This document shows, in pieces, positions 1 through 7,428 of a stretch of 11,990 nucleotides of DNA. The DNA lies in contig JAILPF010000251.1 in assembly GCA_024699575.1 (NCBI GenBank), positions 1 through 11,990 on the forward strand, read 5' to 3'. Both the position numbers and the translations under genes were made by a program. The notes beneath the pieces are model-generated. The model was given only the letters and a program-made list of their open reading frames with translations. It had not been told where the DNA came from and searched no databases. Source of the stretch: Acetatifactor sp. (GTDB lineage Bacteria; Bacillota; Clostridia; Lachnospirales; Lachnospiraceae). How positions within the stretch are numbered: position 1 is the stretch's first letter; each line of letters opens with the position of its first letter.

Positions 1-495
1 GAGTCAGAAGAGTCTATAGAATCGGATGAAACTGCAGAACAGGAAAAGATTCCGGCACCGGATTTTACACTGAAAGACCAGTATGGCAATACGCATACCC
101 TATCTGATTATCGTGGAAAAATTGTATTTCTAAATTTCTGGGCAACATGGTGTCCTCCCTGCAGAGCAGAACTGCCGGATATACAGGCTCTCCATGAAAA
201 GTATTTTAAGATGGATGACCCGGATGTGGTGGTTCTCGGAGTTGCCTTCCCGGGACTTGGCGATGAGCAGGATGTGGCAGGGGAAACCCGGTTTCTTGAG
301 GACAATGGTTTGACGTATCCGGTATTGATGGATGAGGATGCAGAATTACTTCTGCCCTATTATATTACCGCATATCCCACTACGTTTATGATTGACCCGG
401 ATGGCAATGTGCTGGGGTACATTCCCGGTGGGATGACCAAAGAGATTATGGAGAGTGTCATAGACCAGTCGATGGAATTGAGTGGAATGAAATAA
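1..495 (+). CDS. TlpA/ResA-like thioredoxin-fold protein, 3' part (5' end outside window)
   Basis: The reading frame is open from base 1 and stops at 493-495, giving 164 visible codons. An acidic Ser/Glu-rich stretch, typical of the linker after a lipoprotein or membrane anchor, leads into IPAPDFTLKDQYG, the AhpC/TlpA-type entry strand. The redox motif WCPPC follows at visible residues 50-54 (bases about 148-162), within FLNFWATWCPPCRAELP, and the cis-proline region is AYPTTF. Members of this family are anchored outside the membrane and reduce disulfides of exported or haem-binding proteins; a true ResA role would need cytochrome c genes, and none is visible. The missing N-terminus probably carries the signal or anchor, and in Clostridia a CcdA-type electron donor or other redox gene often lies upstream. 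The fold call is secure; the physiological substrate is unknown. Confidence 0.9.
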   Translation, partial: ESEESIESDETAEQEKIPAPDFTLKDQYGNTHTLSDYRGKIVFLNFWATWCPPCRAELPDIQALHEKYFKMDDPDVVVLGVAFPGLGDEQDVAGETRFLEDNGLTYPVLMDEDAELLLPYYITAYPTTFMIDPDGNVLGYIPGGMTKEIMESVIDQSMELSGMK

Positions 496-510
496 TAAAG
501 AGTATATGAA

Positions 511-542
511 ACGAGCATCTTACCTTTTGGTAGGATGCTCGT
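511..542. terminator. Convergent, possibly bidirectional hairpin terminator
   Basis: A 14-bp stem (511-524 with 529-542, one G-U wobble) closes on a TTTT loop. It sits 15 nt after the stop of the thioredoxin gene and 25 nt after the stop of the opposing transporter gene. The T-run is weak on both strands (tgatgttt on +, a broken T-rich stretch on -), so termination efficiency is uncertain, but position and symmetry fit a shared terminator for two converging genes. Confidence 0.7.
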
Positions 543-567
543 TGATGTTTAAGGATATTTTAAATAA

Positions 568-1917
568 TTATTTCGCTTCAGCCTTTGCTTTCTTAGCGGC
601 AAGAGCTTTCTCGGTAGGTCTTACAAAGATTAAGCTTAACAGCAATGCAACGATGTAAAGAACGATGGTTGCATACAGTACTGTCTGATAGCCGACAGGG
701 TTTACAGAGTAACCGTCAACTTCTACAAACTCACCGAAGTGATTAACAATCCAGTTAGCCATCTGGTTACCGGTCAGACCTGCGAATGCCCATGCGGAAA
801 GAGTGATTCCGTGGATTGCACTGATGCTTCCCATACCGTAGTGATCGGAAAGCAATGTGGGTACGTTGGAGAATCCACCGCCGTAACCTGCGTTTACTAC
901 GAAGATTAAAGCAAGTACAAGGAATACCAACAGTCCGTTGCCGTTACCGTTTTTGATACCGCCTGTAAGGATTACAAGACCGGTAAATGCAATGGAGAGG
1001 ATGAAAATCATTTTGTAGATAGTATTTCTATCCTTCATGGTATCAGCCCAAGCGGAGAAACCGAGACGACCACCGGCATTGAAAATTGCGGAAACTGTAG
1101 AAATAATTCCTACAGAAGCTGCAAGACCGATACATTTTACAATCATCTTTTCCTGAGAAATCAGAGCCAGACCACAGGTGATGTTGATGTAGAACATTAC
1201 CCAGATACCAATGTAGTTGGTGATAGGTTTTGCCTTGATAACTTCGATGATGCTGGGTTTTGCGTCTTTGCCCTGAGGCTCATGCCAGTCAGCGGGTTTT
1301 GCAAGTAAGAGATGTCCGATGAACATCAATACAAAGTATACACATGCAAGGATTAAAAACATTTTGTAGATTCCGCCTTCGCCAAGACCCTCAAGCATAG
1401 CCTGCATGATAGGGCTTGCGATTGCCTTTGCAGCACCGAAGCCTGCCACAGCAAGTCCGGTTGCAAGACCTTTTCTGTCCTGGAACCAGAGCATCAGAGT
1501 TTTAACAGGAGAAAGATATCCGGTACCAAGACCGATTCCCATGATAAAACCATAGCTTACATAGATACCAACCAGTGCCAGAACGCTTCCTTTATGTAAT
1601 CCACCGTAGTAGATGAAAGCGCCGGTACCTGCCATACCAAGTGCAAAGCAGATAGATGCAATCAAGGAGGACTTATGGATGTCCTTCTCTACAATATTGC
1701 CAAGGAATGCAGCACTCATACCAAGGAAGAAGATTGCAAAGCTGAATGCCCATTCAGTTGCTCCCTTGGAAAAACCGATGTAGTCAGCAATCTCCTGACT
1801 GAAGATGGACCAGCAGTAAACCGTACCGATACTCATGTGAAGAAGCAGTGCGGGGATAGCGGCTCTGATCCATTTGTTGGTACGCCAGCCACCCTTTGTT
1901 TGTTCGTTGTTTGCCAT
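568..1917 (-). CDS. OFA-family MFS transporter (oxalate/formate antiporter-like)
   Basis: A 449-residue polytopic membrane protein with about 12 hydrophobic segments, the usual size for the major facilitator superfamily. Family features include the N-terminal GTVYCWSIFSQEI segment, the glycine-rich GIGLGTGYLSPV helix, WFQDRKGLATGLAVAGFG, and a motif-A-like GRLGFSAWAD loop in the second half. Together these resemble the oxalate/formate antiporter (OFA) family, whose studied members exchange small carboxylates such as oxalate and formate or take up pyruvate; the substrate here cannot be read from sequence. I place the start at the ATG at 1917 (MANNEQTK) because GAAAGGA lies about 11 nt upstream. 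An in-frame ATG at 1950 would add 11 residues, lacks a ribosome site and overlaps the putative leader. The gene is monocistronic, converging with the thioredoxin gene and diverging from the chemoreceptor operon. The C-terminus is Lys/Ala-rich and presumably cytosolic. Confidence 0.87.
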   Translation of the reverse strand: MANNEQTKGGWRTNKWIRAAIPALLLHMSIGTVYCWSIFSQEIADYIGFSKGATEWAFSFAIFFLGMSAAFLGNIVEKDIHKSSLIASICFALGMAGTGAFIYYGGLHKGSVLALVGIYVSYGFIMGIGLGTGYLSPVKTLMLWFQDRKGLATGLAVAGFGAAKAIASPIMQAMLEGLGEGGIYKMFLILACVYFVLMFIGHLLLAKPADWHEPQGKDAKPSIIEVIKAKPITNYIGIWVMFYINITCGLALISQEKMIVKCIGLAASVGIISTVSAIFNAGGRLGFSAWADTMKDRNTIYKMIFILSIAFTGLVILTGGIKNGNGNGLLVFLVLALIFVVNAGYGGGFSNVPTLLSDHYGMGSISAIHGITLSAWAFAGLTGNQMANWIVNHFGEFVEVDGYSVNPVGYQTVLYATIVLYIVALLLSLIFVRPTEKALAAKKAKAEAK

Positions 1918-1962
1918 ATTTTCATACGTCCTTTCTGATAATAATATCATTTAACCTATGTT

Positions 1963-1991
1963 ATATTATCACAAAACATTTGAATTGAAAA
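1963..1991 (-). promoter_or_regulatory. Putative promoter of the OFA transporter
   Basis: On the minus strand TTTTCA (1991-1986) is 17 nt from TAATAT (1968-1963). An overlapping alternative -10, GATAAT (1970-1965), is preceded by TGT, which makes it an extended -10. Both lie about 45-50 nt upstream of the preferred ATG. The region is very AT-rich, so chance matches are likely. Confidence 0.35.
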
Positions 1992-2017
1992 GAACGTATT
2001 ATTTTACGCGATATTGT

Positions 2018-2046
2018 TTGCAAATTATAGGATAATACTGTAAAAT
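2018..2046 (+). promoter_or_regulatory. Putative sigma-A promoter of the chemoreceptor-FapA-HD-GYP operon
   Basis: TTGCAA (2018-2023) and TAAAAT (2041-2046) are separated by exactly 17 nt, matching the consensus at 4/6 and 5/6 positions. The predicted start falls near 2053, giving a leader of about 50 nt with a strong AAAGGGGA ribosome site (2086-2093) 8 nt before the ATG at 2102. I saw no convincing sigma-28 motility promoter, which is notable because many chemoreceptor genes use one. Confidence 0.45.
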
Positions 2047-2101
2047 AAAGACAACTGGTACAAATAATGACACTTATTCCACAGTAAAGGGGAACAAGCT
2101 T

Positions 2102-3817
2102 ATGAAAGTTAGAAAAATCAGCATTGCAACTCAGATTTTATGCGCAGTACTTGTTATGTTTCTGGTTATTGATACGTTTCTTGGCCTTTCCATTTACAAG
2201 CGTACAGAAAGTCTGCTGATCGAGCAGATTAAGAGCAATGCGATTAGCCTTGCAAACTGTGTGGCGGCGTCAGTGGATGGTGAGCTTTTAAAACAAGTGG
2301 GCGCGGGTGATGTGGAAAGTGAAGCTTTCCGGACGATTCATGATACGCTGACGGTATTTCTGGAAAATGCGGATGTGGAGTATGTATATACTATCCGGAA
2401 AAGCAGCTCGGGTGGGACAGAGTTTGCAGTGGATTCCGATCCTGAGAATCCCGGACTTGCGGGTGATGCATTTGACGCTGATGCGGAGGATGTGAATGCG
2501 GTTTTTTCCGGAAGGGCTGTGGTAAATGATAAACCCTATACCGATGAGTGGGGGACTCATTTGAGTGCATACAGTCCCATTTATGCCGGTGGGAATATTG
2601 CAGGTGTTGCGGTAATTGACATCAGTGTAGATTGGATTAAAGAACAGACGAGTGTTCTTGCTGCTATGATTTTAGGCATCTGTATTGTCGTGATGATAAT
2701 CGGAGTGGCAGTAATGTTACTGCTTAGCAGAATATTGAGGACCCGTTTCGAAAAGCTGAATACAAAAGTGGTGGAATTAACACAGGGCAATGGCGATTTG
2801 ACCCGTAAAATCGAACTGAAAAGCGGCGACGAATTCGAAGTAATAGGTGAGAATATCAACGAACTGTTGGCATATATCAGAGGGATTATGTTGAATATTG
2901 CACATAATTCCGATGAGCTGAAAATGTCTTCCAGTAATATAGCACTGAATTTGGAGGAAGCCAACGTATCTGCGACTGATGTCAGTTCCACTATGGAGGA
3001 GATGAGCGCTATCATGCAGGATGCTTCCTCTTCACTGAATCAGATTGACGGGTTGATGGCGGATATTACAGATGCTTTCGGTGGAATTGTAAAGCGCATT
3101 AATGAGGGCAGGAATTTTTCGCAGAACATTAAGCAGGATGCTGTGAACATTGGAACTCAGGCTGTGAACGAGCAGAGAGATGCCAAGGAAAAAGCGGATG
3201 AGATGGCTAAAAGCGTTGCAGAGCGAATCGAAAAGTCCAAGGCGGTGGAACAGATTAAAGTTTTGACAGAGAATATTTTAAATATCACCAGTCAGACGAA
3301 TCTGCTGGCATTAAATGCAAGCATCGAAGCGGCAAGAGCAGGGGAGAGCGGAAAAGGCTTTGCGGTGGTTGCATCAGAGATTGGTAATCTGGCACAGGAT
3401 TCTGCCAATGCGGCTACGGAGATTCAAGAGGTATCTGCAAAAGTGATTTCTGCTGTGGACGAGCTGGCGAAAGAGGCAAACAGAATGCTCCGGTTTATCA
3501 GCGAAGTGGCTATGAATGGATATAGCGGGCTGGTTGAAACCAGCGGTAAATTCAAAGAGAGTGCTGAAAGATTTGATGAAATCATAGGAGAGTTTTCTGA
3601 AATCAGTGCTAATATACAACGTGATATCGACGGTATGCAGAAATCTACGGACAGCGTAAATAAGACAGTGGAGGAATCCACGCATGGCGTGGTCAATGCA
3701 GCTCAGAAAGCATTGAATATGAAAAATAATATGGCACAAATCGGAAGTGAGGCGGAAAACAGCAGTCAGGTATCCAATGCACTTTATGCAGAGGTTGGTA
3801 AATTTAAGTTGCAGTAA
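2102..3817 (+). CDS. Transmembrane methyl-accepting chemotaxis protein (chemoreceptor)
   Basis: A 571-residue receptor with classical topology. A first membrane helix spans about residues 9-30, and an extracytoplasmic sensor of about 150 residues follows. It contains YVYTIRK and GVAVIDIS segments that look like a Cache/PAS-like (PDC) fold; this is an inference. A second helix lies at about 186-210, then a HAMP domain (about 210-265), then a long helical signalling domain. The hairpin tip is unmistakable: [18 protein letters not shown] at roughly 398-415, followed by [16 protein letters not shown]. This tip normally contacts CheA and CheW. No CheR/CheB-tethering pentapeptide ends the protein (it finishes KFKLQ). 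A strong AAAGGGGA site 8 nt upstream supports the start. It is the first gene of a three-gene operon, 33 nt ahead of the FapA-like gene. Ligand unknown; no cheA, cheW or flagellar gene is in the window, so its output partner is elsewhere or unconventional. Confidence 0.92.
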   Translation: MKVRKISIATQILCAVLVMFLVIDTFLGLSIYKRTESLLIEQIKSNAISLANCVAASVDGELLKQVGAGDVESEAFRTIHDTLTVFLENADVEYVYTIRKSSSGGTEFAVDSDPENPGLAGDAFDADAEDVNAVFSGRAVVNDKPYTDEWGTHLSAYSPIYAGGNIAGVAVIDISVDWIKEQTSVLAAMILGICIVVMIIGVAVMLLLSRILRTRFEKLNTKVVELTQGNGDLTRKIELKSGDEFEVIGENINELLAYIRGIMLNIAHNSDELKMSSSNIALNLEEANVSATDVSSTMEEMSAIMQDASSSLNQIDGLMADITDAFGGIVKRINEGRNFSQNIKQDAVNIGTQAVNEQRDAKEKADEMAKSVAERIEKSKAVEQIKVLTENILNITSQTNLLALNASIEAARAGESGKGFAVVASEIGNLAQDSANAATEIQEVSAKVISAVDELAKEANRMLRFISEVAMNGYSGLVETSGKFKESAERFDEIIGEFSEISANIQRDIDGMQKSTDSVNKTVEESTHGVVNAAQKALNMKNNMAQIGSEAENSSQVSNALYAEVGKFKLQ

Positions 3818-3850
3818 AAAGTAATATTCGGAGGCAGGTGAGGCTTGACC

Positions 3851-6136
3851 ATGGTTTTGCAGGATGAATTGCTAAAAGCGGGCTTTAGTAACAACCAAAT
3901 AGAAGAAATCAAAGCAGGACTGAAAGCAGGACTGGATATCGACAAGTACGCGGACAAAAAATATCACTCTATTCAGATGCGACAAATACGTCTTGGATTG
4001 GAGAAGGGGCTGCCTGTTGAATATTATGCTGACCCAAAGTATGACTGGCTGCAGATGGAGGAGCTTCGCAAAGGTCTGGAGGATGATCTGGATGTTGCGG
4101 TGTACGCAGATTACAATATTCCATATGACAAAATGCAACAGTTGCGAGAGGGGCTTAAAGATGGGCTCAATCTTTTAGAGTACTTGAAGTACAGTGCCGG
4201 AATTATCGGACAGCTTCACAAAGCTTTATTGGACAGTGTCAATATTCTTCCTTACGTGGAGGAGGGATATGACGCGGAACAGCTACAGGAAATCAGGATT
4301 GCGTTAGCTCGCAAAATTGATTTGGATCCATATCTTTCGAAGGAATACAGAAGTCCCGCATTGGCGGAAATCCGTGAAGGATTAGCAATCGGCGTGGATG
4401 TAAGCGTTTATGCGAAAGTTGATTACAGCTGGCTTCAGATGCGAGAAATCCGTCTGGGCATGGAAAACCGAATAGATGTTTCCCATTATGCCAGCCCATA
4501 TTACAGCTGGGAACAGATGCGAGAGATTCGTACAGGCCTCCAGGAAGGTCTGGATGTCAGCGATTATGGTCGTCTACGTTTCCCTGCCAGTGAAATGAGA
4601 CGCAGGCATAATCTGCTGCGTAAGCAGATGCTTGCTCAGAGTGTGGTGGAACAACCGAAAGCACCTGAGGAAACATTACAAACGGTGGAACATACGACGC
4701 CCGTAGAGGAACCCCAGAAACATCAGGAGACTTCATCACAACCGGTTGCATCGACCGGTTACTCAGAAGAAATTTATGAAGAGATGGTTAAAAACCAGGA
4801 GCTCCTTCTAGCGGTTGAACAAAATGCAATGGTGGCATTTATAACCATTACGAGGAGACGTGAAGTACCTTCCGGAGTACTATATAAGTTTTTGGAGGCG
4901 AATGGAATCCGAAGGGGAATCAACGACGATAGAATTGCAGAGATAGCGGAAGGACATTATGAAGTAGAGCGGCCGATTCTGATTGCCCAGGGACAGATTT
5001 CACGCAAGGGAAAAGACGGCTGGTATGAGTACTTTTTCCGGACAGAATTTAAAAGGTCGCCGAAACAGAGGGCTGACGGCTCTGTTGATTTCAGAAATAT
5101 CGACTGGTTTGAGACAGTACAGGAAAATCAGATGTTGGCGATTTATCATGGTGCGGAGGAAGGAGAAGAGGGCTATACGGTTTATGGCTCGGTAGTTTCG
5201 GCAAGAAAGGGAACCGAGCAGAAAATGCTTCGAGGCGAAGGCTTTTATCTGGATGATGACCAGAGAACCTATCGTGCGTCTGTCAGCGGAATGATCACAC
5301 TGGAAGGTACGCACATGACTGTCTCAAAGCATATGGATGTACCGGAGGTGAATTTTGCCACAGGTGATTTGACCTTCGACGGAAGTATCCATGTTTTGGG
5401 AAATGTGGAGAATGGCGTTAAAATCAAGGCTACCGGTGATATTGTTGTGAGTGGAAATGTAGGCTCTGCATATTTAGAGAGTGATGCCAACGTGGTCCTT
5501 GAACAGGGAATGAATGCAGATGGTGAAGGTTCCATCAAAGCTGGAAAAGATGTAAACAGTCGCTTCTTTGAATCTGTCTCCGTGGAAGCGGGCGGTGATA
5601 TCCGGTTTAATACCAGCTTGAATTCTACTCTTATTGCACATGGTAAAATTGAGAGTGCCCTGGCAGTTGCTGGTGGACTCAGCTATTCAATGAAGGGATT
5701 TGTATTACAAAATGTGGGCAATAAAGCAGGTCTTCGCACACAGATTCGGTTGGGTATCAATGAAGCGTTGAAACAGGAACGTGCAGAATTAAAGCAACAA
5801 CAGGTAGACGTGCAGGCTGAAATCAGCACGTTAAAGAATGCATACAGTGAAATGCAGAGTAAATTTCCACCGGAATTTCGAGTGGCACTTCCGATGTATC
5901 AAAAGGTTGAGAATGCTATTTTCACAAAGGAGAGAGAAATGAATGAATTACTGGCGCAGGAGCAGGAGCTGCTGCAGAGGATGCGTCAGGAGAATGACGC
6001 CAAAATTGTTATCAGAGGAGAGGCGTTTGAAGGAGTTTCTGCGGATATCAACAGCTTGCGTTGGAAGGCAAATAATGAATATGATTTTACTCTGAAGCTT
6101 GGAAATCAAAGAATCCTCGTGATTTCTAATAAATAA
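3851..6136 (+). CDS. FapA/DUF342-family protein with N-terminal 26-residue repeat array
   Basis: A 761-residue protein with no signal peptide or membrane helix, so presumably cytosolic. Residues 13-244 are nine tandem repeats of 26 residues (see repeat entry). Residues about 262-305 are a Pro/Glu/Gln/Thr linker. Residues about 306-761 match the FapA (DUF342) family: NQELLLAVEQNAMVAFITI at the start of the domain, YEYFFRTEFKRSP, and a Gly/Val-rich parallel beta-helix-like stretch (GDLTFDGSIHVLGNVE, IKATGDIVVSGNV, GSIKAGKDV). A coiled-coil hairpin follows at about 636-700, then a final beta segment ending RILVISNK. FapA proteins are poorly understood; they have been linked to flagellar assembly and cell-surface or polarity functions. 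I choose ATG 3851 because AGGTGAGG lies 7 nt before it; a TTG at 3845 behind GGAGG would add two residues. The gene sits between a chemoreceptor and an HD-GYP regulator, so I infer it acts downstream of sensing or c-di-GMP. Confidence 0.85.
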   Translation: MVLQDELLKAGFSNNQIEEIKAGLKAGLDIDKYADKKYHSIQMRQIRLGLEKGLPVEYYADPKYDWLQMEELRKGLEDDLDVAVYADYNIPYDKMQQLREGLKDGLNLLEYLKYSAGIIGQLHKALLDSVNILPYVEEGYDAEQLQEIRIALARKIDLDPYLSKEYRSPALAEIREGLAIGVDVSVYAKVDYSWLQMREIRLGMENRIDVSHYASPYYSWEQMREIRTGLQEGLDVSDYGRLRFPASEMRRRHNLLRKQMLAQSVVEQPKAPEETLQTVEHTTPVEEPQKHQETSSQPVASTGYSEEIYEEMVKNQELLLAVEQNAMVAFITITRRREVPSGVLYKFLEANGIRRGINDDRIAEIAEGHYEVERPILIAQGQISRKGKDGWYEYFFRTEFKRSPKQRADGSVDFRNIDWFETVQENQMLAIYHGAEEGEEGYTVYGSVVSARKGTEQKMLRGEGFYLDDDQRTYRASVSGMITLEGTHMTVSKHMDVPEVNFATGDLTFDGSIHVLGNVENGVKIKATGDIVVSGNVGSAYLESDANVVLEQGMNADGEGSIKAGKDVNSRFFESVSVEAGGDIRFNTSLNSTLIAHGKIESALAVAGGLSYSMKGFVLQNVGNKAGLRTQIRLGINEALKQERAELKQQQVDVQAEISTLKNAYSEMQSKFPPEFRVALPMYQKVENAIFTKEREMNELLAQEQELLQRMRQENDAKIVIRGEAFEGVSADINSLRWKANNEYDFTLKLGNQRILVISNK
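3887..4582 (+). repeat. Nine tandem 26-residue (78-bp) repeats within the FapA-like protein
   Basis: Read by eye, the protein repeats with consensus roughly [YWx]xQMxEIRxGLExGLDV followed by SxYAxPxY. Units cover residues 13-38, 39-64, 65-90, 91-116, 117-140 (a 24-residue variant), 141-166, 167-192, 193-218 and 219-244; a tenth partial unit (ASEMRRRHNLLRKQ) trails off to about 4627. The DNA is clearly diverged between units, so this is an old protein-level repeat rather than recent DNA slippage. The pattern of one amphipathic helix, a Gly turn, then a short YA-containing segment suggests a helical solenoid or binding scaffold. Similar QM-EIR-GLE-GLDV repeats occur, from memory, in hypothetical proteins of gut Firmicutes, with unknown function. 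Confidence 0.88.
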
Positions 6137-6166
6137 TTACAACTTGGGAAGGAAGTGGACTTACCG

Positions 6167-7288
6167 ATGAGAGACACAGTTTTGATTGTAGACGACACAC
6201 AACTGAATCGTATTCTCCTAAGGGGTGTTTTGGCAGAGGACTTCAAAGTCCTTGAAGCGGAGAACGGAAAAGAGGCGTTTGAAATCATCGAGAAAAGTAA
6301 AGATGATATTGCCGCACTGCTGCTTGACCTTGTCATGCCGGAGATGGATGGTGAGGAGCTTCTTTCCACTTTACATAAGAAAGGGTATGGCGATGAATTT
6401 CCGATTTTGATTGTCACGGCAGAACAATCACTGGACAGGGTGGAGAAATGCTTTGACTATGGAATCGCTGATTTTATCAGAAAACCGTTTAAACCGGGTC
6501 TGGTGAAAAAAAGAGTAAAAAGAATTGTCGATATCTATTCTCAAAAGAATGATTTTAAGGACAAGCTGGGGCGGCAGACTGCCACACTGCAAAGCCAGTA
6601 CAGATTGCTTCAGAGTCAGGCGGAACAGTTAAAACAGAATAATGAGAAGATTCTGGATGTTGTGGGTACTATTGCAGAATACAGAAATATGGAAAGCGGA
6701 GGGCACATCAGAAACGTTAAAAAATACACAGAAATCCTTGCCAACCATGTGATGAACGAGTATCCGCAATACGGTTTGACGCCCGAAAAGGTTCGCATCA
6801 TTGTATCAGCGAGCGCCTTACATGATATTGGCAAGATTGTTATACCGGATCATGTGCTCTTAAAGCCTGGTAAACTGACAAATGAAGAGTATGAGCTGAT
6901 GTGTTCACACACGCTCAGAGGCTATGAGATTATTGAACGCATTACCGGCGCATGGAATGAAGAGTATGCACAATACAGTAAAGAGATTGCGAGACACCAT
7001 CATGAGAGGTATGACGGCAGAGGATATGCGGAGGGCTTATCGGGAGAGGCAATTCCGATTTCAGCTCAAATCGTAGCTGTAGCAGACTGTTTTGATGCAC
7101 TGTTAACGGATAAAATATATAGAGCTGCGTTTTCCTTTGATGAGGCATATCCAATGATTTTGAATGGCGAATGCGGTGTATTCTCGCCGAAGCTGATGGA
7201 AAGCTTCCGAAATGCAAGAACAGAATTAGAAGAATACTATCGGTTTTTGAAACGCGAAGAGGCGGAGAAGGAAAATGTAACCACTTGA
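6167..7288 (+). CDS. Response regulator with HD-GYP output domain (predicted c-di-GMP phosphodiesterase)
   Basis: A 373-residue two-domain cytosolic protein. The receiver (about 1-122) has the acidic pair D9-D10, phosphoacceptor D54 in LLLDLVMPEMDG, T84 and K106 (IRKPFKP), so it looks phosphorylatable. A helical, Gln-rich linker (about 123-160) leads to an HD-GYP domain (about 161-373) with SGGHIRNVKKY, ALHDIGKIVIP (H219, D220), LLKPGKLT, H248, RHHHERYDGRGY (H277-H279) and a VAVADCFDALLTDKIYR segment. HD-GYP enzymes hydrolyse cyclic-di-GMP using a metal centre. The signature GYP triad reads GYA here (residues 286-288), while HD, the histidines and DGxG are retained. I use ATG 6167, with GGAAGGAAG about 11 nt upstream; a GTG at 6155 sits inside that ribosome site. 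Third gene of the operon, 30 nt after the FapA-like gene; its kinase is not in the window. Confidence 0.9.
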   Translation: MRDTVLIVDDTQLNRILLRGVLAEDFKVLEAENGKEAFEIIEKSKDDIAALLLDLVMPEMDGEELLSTLHKKGYGDEFPILIVTAEQSLDRVEKCFDYGIADFIRKPFKPGLVKKRVKRIVDIYSQKNDFKDKLGRQTATLQSQYRLLQSQAEQLKQNNEKILDVVGTIAEYRNMESGGHIRNVKKYTEILANHVMNEYPQYGLTPEKVRIIVSASALHDIGKIVIPDHVLLKPGKLTNEEYELMCSHTLRGYEIIERITGAWNEEYAQYSKEIARHHHERYDGRGYAEGLSGEAIPISAQIVAVADCFDALLTDKIYRAAFSFDEAYPMILNGECGVFSPKLMESFRNARTELEEYYRFLKREEAEKENVTT

Positions 7289-7307
7289 TGAATGATTAAT
7301 AGATGAG

Positions 7308-7355
7308 GGAGCTGCAAAAAGGTGAGGGGTATCTCGCTTTTTTACAGCTTCTTTT
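7308..7355 (+). terminator. Rho-independent terminator after the three-gene operon
   Basis: A 19-bp imperfect stem (7308-7326 with 7333-7351; one C-A mismatch and three G-U pairs) has a 6-nt GGGTAT loop. The core is an A-tract, a short G/C stem, then TTTTTT, the classic intrinsic terminator layout; more T residues follow the full stem (TCTTTT). It begins 19 nt after the HD-GYP stop codon and separates the operon from the beta-glucosidase promoter. Confidence 0.8.
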
Positions 7356-7367
7356 GGAATAATGCAC

Positions 7368-7396
7368 TTTTCATAATTATGTCGCTGTGATAAAAT
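7368..7396 (+). promoter_or_regulatory. Putative promoter of the GH3 beta-glucosidase gene
   Basis: TTTTCA (7368-7373) and TAAAAT (7391-7396) are separated by 17 nt, and the -10 is preceded by TGA, giving an extended -10. The predicted transcript start near 7403 leaves a short leader carrying GAGGAG (7415-7420) 8 nt before the ATG. Its position just after a terminator supports an independent transcription unit. No catabolite-repression cre box was recognised. Confidence 0.55.
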
Positions 7397-7428
7397 TTTA
7401 GAAAGATACAATGTGAGGAGCTGTTGGT

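Noticed and set aside
1918..2101. c-di-GMP riboswitch upstream of the chemoreceptor operon
   Set aside because: Given the HD-GYP gene I looked for GEMM-type conserved segments here and at 7289-7428. None was seen, and the leader from the predicted promoter is too short.
2581..3015. 144-codon minus-strand ORF inside the chemoreceptor gene
   Set aside because: It is antisense to a well-supported coding sequence, has Ser/Ile-rich low-complexity composition and lacks a ribosome site.
3845..3850. TTG start at 3845 for the FapA-like gene
   Set aside because: It is possible with GGAGG 10 nt upstream, but ATG 3851 has AGGTGAGG at 7 nt. The difference is only two residues.
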